Source: Euryarchaeota archaeon UBA550 (GTDB taxonomy: Archaea; Thermoplasmatota; Poseidoniia; Poseidoniales; Poseidoniaceae). From it: a DNA stretch of 5,243 nt. A program made the translations under genes and the position numbers. Where the stretch lies: the NCBI GenBank assembly GCA_002506705.1, contig DAYA01000002.1:1-5243 (forward strand). Direction: 5' to 3'. The notes under the pieces are model-generated. The model made no database searches. It worked only from the letters and a program-made list of their open reading frames with translations, and was not told the origin of the DNA. Positions 1 through 4,858 of this stretch are shown piece by piece. The stretch's first letter is position 1. Every line of letters starts with the position of its first letter.

Positions 1-16
1 TTTCAATCGAACGGTA

Positions 17-33
17 CAGATACTTCGTATCTG
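17..33. terminator. Perfect hairpin downstream of lysK, possible bidirectional terminator
   Basis: CAGATAC and GTATCTG form a perfect 7-bp stem around a 3-base loop, about 20 bases past the lysK stop codon. Read on the plus strand it is followed by CTTAGTTTTGG, a weak T-run, so it could also end a plus-strand transcript entering from the left. Read on the minus strand, downstream of lysK, there is no clear T-run. Archaeal termination usually relies on T-runs rather than hairpins, so it may instead be a 3'-end stabilising structure or a DNA-level inverted repeat. The structure is certain; the function is a guess. Confidence 0.35.
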
Positions 34-52
34 CTTAGTTTTGGATTTCTCT

Positions 53-1561
53 CTAAACCTCGAGCAAATTCAATACTCGTTCCTTTTCAACTTCGGAAAG
101 TATTGGTGCTAATCTAGGGCCTTTCTCAACTCCAAGTATCGCTAGGTACAGGTTTCTATAGCCTTCACGTGGGCTGATTTCATTCTCCTTGAAACAAGTT
201 GAAATTGCATTTCCAATATCATTTGGCCTCCATTCACAGTTTGAAAGTGAAACTTTGAGGCAAGCAATGATGTCAGAATCGAGGCCCTGCATGGTCTCAT
301 CACGAATTTTTATTCTCAACTCTTCAGGGAAATGAGGTCCACTGATCCAGTTTCTCATTCGGTTCAAACGGTCCGACACCTTTTCTCCAATAGTATTGAT
401 GATTTCATCATCGGATTTCACCTGAGCAAGCATTGCAAGGTGTCTAAATGATACATTGGTATTGCCGGAATCACCGATTTTACTCATACGCAGTGCTCCT
501 TCAGCATCTTCCAGGGCAACCTTTTGTCTCCTTGACAATGAGTCATCAACCATCTCTTCGTCTAAGTTTCTAGAAAGTAATCTCTCATATTCGTCAGCTA
601 ACTCAACCAGAGACATTCCAGCATCGAATGTGATTGCTTTCTTCGGTTTTGTCGAGGCTATTAGGTACCTCAATATCTCAGGGGGAACTAATTCTAAGGC
701 TTCCAGTGGTCCGATAGTATTACCAGTAGAGGAAGACATAGCTCCTTCTCCCTTGAGGGAAATCCACTCGTAAACCAGAGGGTGAGGTGGATTATCACCA
801 AACAATACCGAAATTTCCTTTCCTGTTGCGTATGAACCACCTGCTGCGCCGTGGTCTTTTCCAAAGGGCTCACAAGTTACTCCGACCCATCCCCACTTTG
901 CTGGCCAATCGATTCGCCATGGTAATTTTCCATCCGCCTTGTTTAGGTCAGATTTGCCAGGAACTCCGTTCTGTTCCCAGTGAACATAAGGCCATTCAAA
1001 CCCGGTAACTGTGACTCCATCCAAACTACCATCGTGGCCGTATGGGTTGTATGGGAACCAATTATCTGCGAGTTCGCGACCACTTACTCTTTCGATGATT
1101 TCTCTAATTTCATCTGCTTTCTCACAAGCTATCCTAGATTTCTCTGCAAATTCACCGTTAGCATAGGAGGTGTAATTGTCGATAATTCTTGGTCGAACAT
1201 CAATCTGTTCTAAAGCTGCTAAGAACGGTTCAAGGAAATGCTGTGCGTAAGTCCTTCCATCATTTCCGGGCTTGCCGTTTTCATCTGGTGCAGGAATAGT
1301 TGCAAGAGCGCAACCGATGTATTGTTCATATTCATCGGATAGGAAAGGGTACACCTTTCTTAATGGGTCTGCTGAATCTACAATGAAAACAAATTCTGCA
1401 TCCATGCCTGCGTTTTTACACGCTCTCATAATCATGTCACCGGTAAGAATCTCTCTGAGGTGTCCAATGTGGAACTCACCACTTGGAGTAATTCCGGAAG
1501 CGATGATGTGTTTGTCTCCTCGCTGCGACAGTGTTTGTGCTGCGAAATCTGCCCAATGCAA
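53..1561 (-). CDS. lysK: Lysyl-tRNA synthetase, class I
   Basis: Charges tRNA-Lys with lysine in the cytoplasm, by ATP-dependent adenylation and then transfer. It is the class I enzyme typical of many archaea, unrelated to the class II LysS fold. The Rossmann signature HIGH is at residues 31-34 (context GEFHIGHLREI), and the KMSKS-like loop reads AMSSS at 274-278, followed by TGN. The family block LPWRIDWPAKW (213-223) and EPFGKDHGAAGGS (231-243) are also present. Length, 502 aa, is near the family norm (a little over 500). The start is TTG: no ATG occurs before residue 43, which lies past HIGH, and a full SD (GAGGTGAT) sits 3 bases upstream, so TTG is well supported. Nine bp separate it from the upstream regulator gene, and the SD overlaps that gene's stop, suggesting translational coupling. 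The region at about 168-212, where many archaeal class I enzymes carry a zinc-binding Cys cluster, contains no cysteine here. Confidence 0.96.
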   Translation of the reverse strand: MHWADFAAQTLSQRGDKHIIASGITPSGEFHIGHLREILTGDMIMRACKNAGMDAEFVFIVDSADPLRKVYPFLSDEYEQYIGCALATIPAPDENGKPGNDGRTYAQHFLEPFLAALEQIDVRPRIIDNYTSYANGEFAEKSRIACEKADEIREIIERVSGRELADNWFPYNPYGHDGSLDGVTVTGFEWPYVHWEQNGVPGKSDLNKADGKLPWRIDWPAKWGWVGVTCEPFGKDHGAAGGSYATGKEISVLFGDNPPHPLVYEWISLKGEGAMSSSTGNTIGPLEALELVPPEILRYLIASTKPKKAITFDAGMSLVELADEYERLLSRNLDEEMVDDSLSRRQKVALEDAEGALRMSKIGDSGNTNVSFRHLAMLAQVKSDDEIINTIGEKVSDRLNRMRNWISGPHFPEELRIKIRDETMQGLDSDIIACLKVSLSNCEWRPNDIGNAISTCFKENEISPREGYRNLYLAILGVEKGPRLAPILSEVEKERVLNLLEV

Positions 1562-1564
1562 GAA

Positions 1565-1572
1565 ATCACCTC
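1565..1572 (-). promoter_or_regulatory. Shine-Dalgarno that fixes the TTG start of lysK
   Basis: On the minus strand GAGGTGAT is an eight-base complement to the usual archaeal 16S 3' tail (AUCACCUC), 3 bases before TTG at 1561-1559. Its GA is shared with the TGA stop of the upstream regulator gene (1573-1571). An unusually strong SD paired with a weak start codon suggests lysK translation depends on, or is balanced against, ribosomes finishing the upstream gene. Confidence 0.8.
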
Positions 1573-2158
1573 AAACAACAGCGGCTCTGATGATTCCTCT
1601 TAGAGGAACTTCATCGATTTCATTTCGCACGGTTTTGTTAACTAGAACCAAACAAAGTGAGACTTCAGCACCTGCTTCTCTTAATGCATCGATTGTTTTT
1701 GACATGGTCACACCTGTTGACAGAACATCGTCCACAATTGCTACGCGCTTGCCTGCAACCTGTCCATATTTGTTGGAAAGTGAGCCCTGACCTGCCTCGC
1801 CGTCTACGTTTCTGTGGATTGCGACCTCGCATCCCAATTGGCTTGCAACTTCATTTGCAAACAGAACTCCATTGATAGAAATACCAACAACCGTGTCGAT
1901 TAAGTCTCCACATTCTTCAGCAGCAACATCAGCCATAATTGCACCAATAGCAGCAATTCTTTGAGGTCTAACTCCGATAGTTCTCCAGCCAATTCTGACG
2001 TCTTGTGGCTTTTCGTTAACGCTACTATCAGCAATTAGCCATGAAATTGTGTCTTGTGATAGAGATAATTCATCAGCAATTTGCTGAGAATTTAGACCAT
2101 CTTTTCGTAAGTTAGAGACCATATCACGCAATTGTTCGATACTCAAACCTTGTTCCAT
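1571..2158 (-). CDS. gfcR: GfcR-family regulator: helix-turn-helix plus phosphoribosyltransferase-like domain
   Basis: A 195-aa protein with an N-terminal helix-turn-helix (about residues 21-42, GLNSQQIADELSLSQDTISW) fused to a type I phosphoribosyltransferase fold. The PRPP-binding motif is at 142-149 (VDDVLSTG, within RVAIVDDVLSTGVT). The conserved linker PQDVRIGWRTIG (51-62) resembles archaeal proteins often annotated as 'orotate phosphoribosyltransferase-like'. In haloarchaea one member, GfcR, is a DNA-binding activator of sugar-degradation genes, so a regulatory role sensing a phosphoribosyl or sugar-phosphate ligand is more likely than the UMP-biosynthetic PyrE reaction. The intact PRPP loop leaves enzymatic activity possible. 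It starts at ATG with no evident SD, so the transcript may be leaderless or nearly so. It is first in a two-gene unit with lysK, and an inverted repeat in its promoter could be its own operator. What it regulates here cannot be read from the sequence. Confidence 0.88.
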   Translation of the reverse strand: MEQGLSIEQLRDMVSNLRKDGLNSQQIADELSLSQDTISWLIADSSVNEKPQDVRIGWRTIGVRPQRIAAIGAIMADVAAEECGDLIDTVVGISINGVLFANEVASQLGCEVAIHRNVDGEAGQGSLSNKYGQVAGKRVAIVDDVLSTGVTMSKTIDALREAGAEVSLCLVLVNKTVRNEIDEVPLRGIIRAAVV

Positions 2159-2194
2159 GTTGATTATGTGACAGTAACTTAGACATCAAACCAT

Positions 2195-2209
2195 CGTTAA
2201 CAATTAACG
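2195..2209. repeat. Inverted repeat CGTTAA-CAA-TTAACG, candidate operator
   Basis: Two perfect 6-base arms around a 3-base centre, placed about 37 bp upstream of the gfcR-like ATG and about 47 bp upstream of the aIF2-beta ATG. It overlaps the most TATA-like sequence. The size and symmetry suit a dimeric helix-turn-helix protein, and the neighbouring gene encodes one, so autoregulation is a natural guess. An AT-rich 15-mer palindrome in a promoter can also arise by chance. Confidence 0.45.
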
Positions 2210-2245
2210 TAAATTGCGGAAACCCTCAAATGGGGCGGGCTCGGC

Positions 2246-2251
2246 GAGGGG
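2246..2251 (+). promoter_or_regulatory. Shine-Dalgarno that decides the aIF2-beta start
   Basis: GAGGGG followed by ATTG and then ATG at 2256. It supports the ATG over the upstream in-frame TTG at 2214, which has no SD and would add 14 residues not expected in the family. The GAGGG can pair with CCCTC at 2223-2227, which could partly mask it. Confidence 0.65.
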
Positions 2252-2255
2252 ATTG

Positions 2256-2666
2256 ATGTCGGAGTTTGAATACGAGTCCTTGCTGGACAGAGCCAGGTCA
2301 AATATCCCTGAGGAAATCTCTAACCGTGCGCGATGGACTTTACCTGATCCTCAAATTATGATTGAGGGTTCAAACACAATTTTCCGTAATTTCACAGAAG
2401 TCGTCAATCACATGGATAGGGATGACAACCATGTTTACCAATTCATGCTAAACGAGTTGGGTACAGCAGGTTCCAGAGATGGCCCACGTGCACGCTTCAA
2501 GGGTAGAATTCCTCCAAAGAGACTGAAGAAGGCAATCGTCAACTACGTGAATGCATACGTCAAGTGTGTACAATGCAATGCTCCAGATACTCATTTCATC
2601 AAGCAAGACAGAACTACTCTACTGAAGTGTCAGGCTTGTGGTGCAACTCGCCCAGTCAAGCTGTGA
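2256..2666 (+). CDS. eif2b: Translation initiation factor aIF2, beta subunit
   Basis: The beta subunit of the heterotrimeric factor aIF2, which delivers initiator Met-tRNA to the small ribosomal subunit in a GTP-dependent way. From the chosen ATG it is 136 aa, matching the usual archaeal length. The N-terminal helix (about 3-16) would contact the gamma subunit. The central alpha/beta domain includes TIFRNFTEV (41-49) and the block GSRDGPRARFKGRI (72-85). The C-terminal zinc ribbon has Cys104, Cys107, Cys125 and Cys128 in a CxxC...CxxC arrangement, all four intact. It stands alone on its strand, and its last 11 bases overlap the end of the convergent ferredoxin gene. The start is ATG 2256 rather than TTG 2214, on SD and family length. 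Confidence 0.96.
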   Translation: MSEFEYESLLDRARSNIPEEISNRARWTLPDPQIMIEGSNTIFRNFTEVVNHMDRDDNHVYQFMLNELGTAGSRDGPRARFKGRIPPKRLKKAIVNYVNAYVKCVQCNAPDTHFIKQDRTTLLKCQACGATRPVKL

Positions 2667-2988
2667 TATCGAGAACATATTCTCTTGGAAGGCTTCCACC
2701 TTCTAGGTAATCGACTAGTTTTGGAATCGCTTCTCTTGAGATTTTGAACCATTCTCCTTGGGGATAGACTACACAAGTTGGCCCTGCCTCACAGAAATCT
2801 AAGCAACCAGATTTCTGAACTCTTACATCAACAATTCCTCTCTCCTTTGCTGCGATTTTGAAATCACGCATCAAATCAAGTGAACTTTTCTCAGAGCAGC
2901 AACCCCTTGCAGAGCCTTCTGGCCTAGTGTGCCCGCAAACAAATGCGTGCATTCTGTATCCCGGTTCATCCCTTCCTTTAGGGTCCAT
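2656..2988 (-). CDS. Thioredoxin-like [2Fe-2S] ferredoxin
   Basis: A 110-aa small electron carrier of the thioredoxin-fold type (as in Aquifex-type ferredoxins and NuoE-like subunits). Likely cluster ligands are Cys18, one of Cys30/Cys31, Cys62 and Cys66, in the family pattern C-x(11-12)-C...C-x3-C. The second pair lies in SGCLDFCEAGPTCVVYP (60-76), the most recognisable block; Cys72 is additional. FVCGHTRPEG (16-25) is the first ligand loop. ATG 2988 is chosen because an SD, GAGGTG at 3001-2996, sits 7 bases upstream inside the PCD gene; Met13 is an alternative but has no such support. The gene overlaps the PCD gene by 11 bp, so both are almost surely on one mRNA. Its 3' end overlaps aIF2-beta, on the other strand, by 11 bp. 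The redox partner is unknown. Confidence 0.87.
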   Translation of the reverse strand: MDPKGRDEPGYRMHAFVCGHTRPEGSARGCCSEKSSLDLMRDFKIAAKERGIVDVRVQKSGCLDFCEAGPTCVVYPQGEWFKISREAIPKLVDYLEGGSLPREYVLDITA

Positions 2989-3223
2989 TTACTGACACCT
3001 CATCGATTGCTTTCGCAAGTTTGTGGTCTCGGTCAGTAATTCCGTTGGCGTCATGGCTCCAAGTTTTGATTACAACCTTGCCCCAACTTAGGATGAACTC
3101 AGCATGGTGGTCTTGATCTTCGCAGATTTGCCCAGCCAAGTTGACAAATTCTAGTGCCCTAGCAAAGTCTGGGAATTCAAATGATTTCTCCAAGTGATGG
3201 TTATCGACAACATCCCATGACAT
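2978..3223 (-). CDS. Pterin-4a-carbinolamine dehydratase (PCD/DCoH family)
   Basis: An 81-aa protein matching the family that dehydrates 4a-hydroxytetrahydropterin, recycling the oxidised cofactor. The signature is complete from Glu35 to Asp66: E-x3-HH (39-40), Trp47, His57, Asp66. The usual Pro after HH is Ala41. The N-terminal part (SFEFPDFARALEFVNLAG, 14-31) fits the family's F-x-F-x-DF helix. ATG 3223 is chosen because it follows the upstream gene's stop by 4 bases and has GGGGATGAT ending 3 bases before it. Starts at 3253 or 3250 would overlap the upstream gene and lack an SD; the frame remains open to 3340, but the extra residues are basic and not family-like. Homologues in microbes without aromatic amino acid hydroxylases have been suggested to serve molybdopterin metabolism, so the substrate here is open. 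Confidence 0.9.
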   Translation of the reverse strand: MSWDVVDNHHLEKSFEFPDFARALEFVNLAGQICEDQDHHAEFILSWGKVVIKTWSHDANGITDRDHKLAKAIDEVSVNGP

Positions 3224-3227
3224 GTTA

Positions 3228-3653
3228 TCATCCCCAAAGGTGGGAATCATCATTGCCTTTGGTCTTCTTCTCGACCTTTTCGTGAAGGTTTGTGCGCCTC
3301 TTTTGATCCGCTCTCTCGAATTCAAGCAATTCTTTGTCATCGATGTAAGCCGGTCTTGTATGTGCCACTAATACGATCTTGACAATCACTTCTCTAGCGA
3401 TGTAGGAATGCTCTCCTTCTGCTGTTAGAATTTCCAATGATGATTTCCCGGAAGACAAAAGTCGGCCCTTAACCCAAGTTGGGTCATCGTCTCTCAATGC
3501 TCTTGCATCGAGCTGAACTTCAACTAAGTCATCCTTTCTCAATCCGTGCCTGCGCTCCATTAGGTCACCTGTATGAACGCTTTGCAGTTCGCTGATATCT
3601 GGAGAACCGAGGTCTTTCCACATCTTCTTGGCCCAGTCCGGTAGGTCTGACAT
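3228..3653 (-). CDS. Conserved-looking hypothetical protein, first gene of the PCD-ferredoxin operon
   Basis: I do not recognise a named family in this 141-aa protein. The N-terminus (LPDWAKKMWKDLG, 4-16) is a Trp-rich amphipathic segment. Residues about 43-100 alternate hydrophobic and polar positions (VEVQLDA, WVKGRLLSSG, SLEILTA, YIAREVIVKIVLV), suggesting a small all-beta barrel, SH3- or Sm-like in style. Residues 105-132 form a highly charged, probably helical tail rich in Lys, Arg and Glu, ending in LWG. There are no cysteines, no signal peptide and no membrane segment. The beta core plus charged tail could mean nucleic-acid or ribosome binding, but that is only a guess. ATG 3653 is the only reasonable full-length start, since an in-frame TGA lies at 3665-3663. 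PCD starts 4 bp after its stop. It is a real gene judging by operon position and sequence character. Confidence 0.75.
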   Translation of the reverse strand: MSDLPDWAKKMWKDLGSPDISELQSVHTGDLMERRHGLRKDDLVEVQLDARALRDDDPTWVKGRLLSSGKSSLEILTAEGEHSYIAREVIVKIVLVAHTRPAYIDDKELLEFERADQKRRTNLHEKVEKKTKGNDDSHLWG

Positions 3654-3664
3654 GTTTCGCTGTC

Positions 3665-3686
3665 AGGGCTCCTCCTTCTAAGCCCT
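3665..3686 (-). promoter_or_regulatory. Leader hairpin with an SD in its loop, upstream of the hypothetical gene
   Basis: AGGGCT (3665-3670) and AGCCCT (3681-3686) form a perfect 6-bp stem around a 10-base loop. In the minus-strand RNA the loop reads UAGAAGGAGG, so the ribosome-binding sequence GGAGG sits in the loop or at its edge. The SD is about 15 bases from the ATG, longer than for neighbouring genes. This could be a translational control element, or a simple operator palindrome acting as DNA. Confidence 0.4.
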
Positions 3687-3742
3687 AACGCATACAGAAA
3701 TCACCTTATCAATTGAAAAACGTAAGGCTTCCCCGCCAACTT

Positions 3743-3747
3743 GGAGG
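3743..3747 (+). promoter_or_regulatory. Shine-Dalgarno that decides the nog1 start
   Basis: GGAGG lies 7 bases before ATG 3755. The in-frame upstream TTG at 3713 has no SD, so the shorter product is chosen. Confidence 0.7.
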
Positions 3748-3754
3748 CATCCTG

Positions 3755-4858
3755 ATGAAAGTGGTATGGAGAGACTTGGTCACCGTACTCACCGAAGAGG
3801 AGGTTCTCGACAAAGGTTTCAGCAGAGCCAAAAAGTCGGCAGATCGAGTAGATGACCCGGTCAAGGTGTTCAGAGTAAGGAAGCAGTTGACTCGAATGGT
3901 TCAAACCGCTGCTGATGTTATGTCGCAGTATCTCGAGGACACTGAGAAATCATGGCCGAGCCTTGACCAAATGCCAATTTTCGATAAGGCAATGGTCGAT
4001 GCTTGCGTTGGTTGTGATGATTACAGACATCATCTATCCATGCTTGGCTGGGGTGCAAAGCAAATGAGGAAAATTGCAAAACAAAACTCAGACAAAATCG
4101 TTCGTTCCGCACGATTTGAGGTCATGCACGATGCAAGGAAGGAAGCCTACGGCCGTCTATCCAGCATCATGAGAAGAGTGGGGCCTTCTTTAGATTGGTT
4201 ACATGAAAGCCGTATGATTCTGCGCCAATTGCCTGTTATCGACCAAGTTTGCCCAACTATTGTTGTGTGCGGTGCGCCGAATGTTGGAAAGAGTGCATTC
4301 ATCTCTTCATTATCCAGTGGTAACATGGAAGTTAATCACTACCCATTCACTACAAAGCAACTTCACGTTGGACACTTCAAACATAGAAGAGTTCCTCATC
4401 AGATGGTAGATACTCCTGGTTTACTGGATAGGCCAATGGATGATAGGAATGCCATTGAGATGCAAGCGATAGCTGCAATAGAACACGTAGGTAGCCTATG
4501 CATATTCCTGATGGATATTTCAGAACAGTGTGGTACTTCGCTTGATGATCAACACAACCTACTGGATGAAGTCAAAGCTTTACTGCCAGACATCGACATG
4601 ATTGTTGTCGTGTCAAAGGCTGATTTGATGGAGCCAAGACCAGAGAATTGGGATGAAGTAATGCAAGCAGAATCGCAGTGGGATGGTGAGGGAGAACCTC
4701 ACCTTCCTGTGCTTTTGGATGAAGAGGGCTGTGTGACAATTTCATCGCTCGACGATGTCGGGGTAACCGCTCTTAGATTGGAAATAGTCCGACGTTGTAA
4801 GGAAAATATGGCGAGCGACCCTCTTTTACTTCCTGAGGGATGGCACAGACAATCTTAG
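3755..4858 (+). CDS. nog1: NOG1-family GTPase, large-subunit ribosome assembly
   Basis: A 367-aa GTPase of the OBG/DRG-related NOG1 group, which in eukaryotes joins pre-60S particles and is assumed to aid large-subunit assembly in archaea. The N-terminal half (about 1-160) is the helical NOG1 domain, opening with VLTEEEVLDKGFSRA. The G domain follows: G1 GAPNVGKS at 173-180, G2 region YPFTTK at 196-201, G3 DTPG at 219-222 inside the NOG1-diagnostic DTPGLLDRPMDDRN, and G4 SKAD at 287-290. A likely G5 is near TISSLDD, about 25-30 residues before the end. Oddities: G4 has Ser instead of the usual Asn, and G1 has Ala where NOG1 proteins commonly have an aromatic residue. There is no eukaryotic C-terminal extension, as normal for archaea. 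Start ATG 3755 is chosen on its SD. The stop overlaps the convergent zinc-ribbon gene's stop by 4 bp. Confidence 0.92.
   Translation: MKVVWRDLVTVLTEEEVLDKGFSRAKKSADRVDDPVKVFRVRKQLTRMVQTAADVMSQYLEDTEKSWPSLDQMPIFDKAMVDACVGCDDYRHHLSMLGWGAKQMRKIAKQNSDKIVRSARFEVMHDARKEAYGRLSSIMRRVGPSLDWLHESRMILRQLPVIDQVCPTIVVCGAPNVGKSAFISSLSSGNMEVNHYPFTTKQLHVGHFKHRRVPHQMVDTPGLLDRPMDDRNAIEMQAIAAIEHVGSLCIFLMDISEQCGTSLDDQHNLLDEVKALLPDIDMIVVVSKADLMEPRPENWDEVMQAESQWDGEGEPHLPVLLDEEGCVTISSLDDVGVTALRLEIVRRCKENMASDPLLLPEGWHRQS

Larger units (their letters stand above)
2159..2255. promoter_or_regulatory. Divergent promoter region between the gfcR-like gene and aIF2-beta
   Basis: These 97 bp separate two genes transcribed away from each other, so both promoters must lie here or reach into the genes. 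The left two thirds are AT-rich (the TTAACAATTAACGTAAATT segment at 2197-2215 is the best TATA-like candidate for the plus-strand gene). The last 25 bases are strongly GC-rich (GGGGCGGGCTCGG), forming the aIF2-beta leader. No unambiguous TATA box or BRE could be assigned for either direction by eye. Confidence 0.6.
3654..3754. promoter_or_regulatory. Divergent promoter and leader region between the hypothetical gene and nog1
   Basis: These 101 bp must drive both the minus-strand operon (hypothetical, PCD, ferredoxin) and the plus-strand GTPase. The AT-rich TTATCAATTGAAAAACG at 3707-3723 is the likeliest core promoter zone. The part nearer 3653 contains an inverted repeat and SD-like sequences described separately. 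No definite TATA box was assigned. Confidence 0.55.

Noticed and set aside
1..60. Possible tRNA T-arm (GTTCGATT on the minus strand) near the left edge
   Set aside because: No matching T-stem or acceptor stem can be built within the window.
456..1790. Plus-strand open frames opposite lysK and the regulator (about 72-172 codons, including 1272-1790)
   Set aside because: They lie antisense to two confidently identified genes, have no SD, and their translations are low-complexity Ser/Leu/Ile/Arg mixtures without motifs.
1571..2158. Biosynthetic orotate phosphoribosyltransferase (PyrE)
   Set aside because: The N-terminal helix-turn-helix and the linker PQDVRIGW fit the regulator family better; annotated as GfcR-like instead.
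2214..2255. TTG start of aIF2-beta at 2214
   Set aside because: No SD precedes it, and the ATG at 2256 gives the usual 136-residue length behind GAGGGG.
3224..3340. N-terminal extension of the PCD gene up to 3340
   Set aside because: The added 39 residues are Lys/Arg-rich, overlap the upstream gene out of frame, lack an SD, and the PCD domain begins right at the ATG at 3223.
3713..3754. TTG start of the NOG1 gene at 3713
   Set aside because: No SD upstream, whereas ATG 3755 has GGAGG at 7 bases and gives the family-like N-terminus.
4014..4040. Possible C/D-box RNA (GTGATGA) and an inverted repeat GATGAT...ATCATC within nog1
   Set aside because: No CTGA D-box at a suitable distance, and the bases encode conserved-looking helix residues (CDDYRHHL); likely chance.
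3701..4112. Minus-strand open frames opposite the start of nog1 (3701-3904 and 3918-4112)
   Set aside because: Antisense to the helical NOG1 domain, no motifs, no SD, and Leu/His/Ser-rich composition typical of shadow frames.
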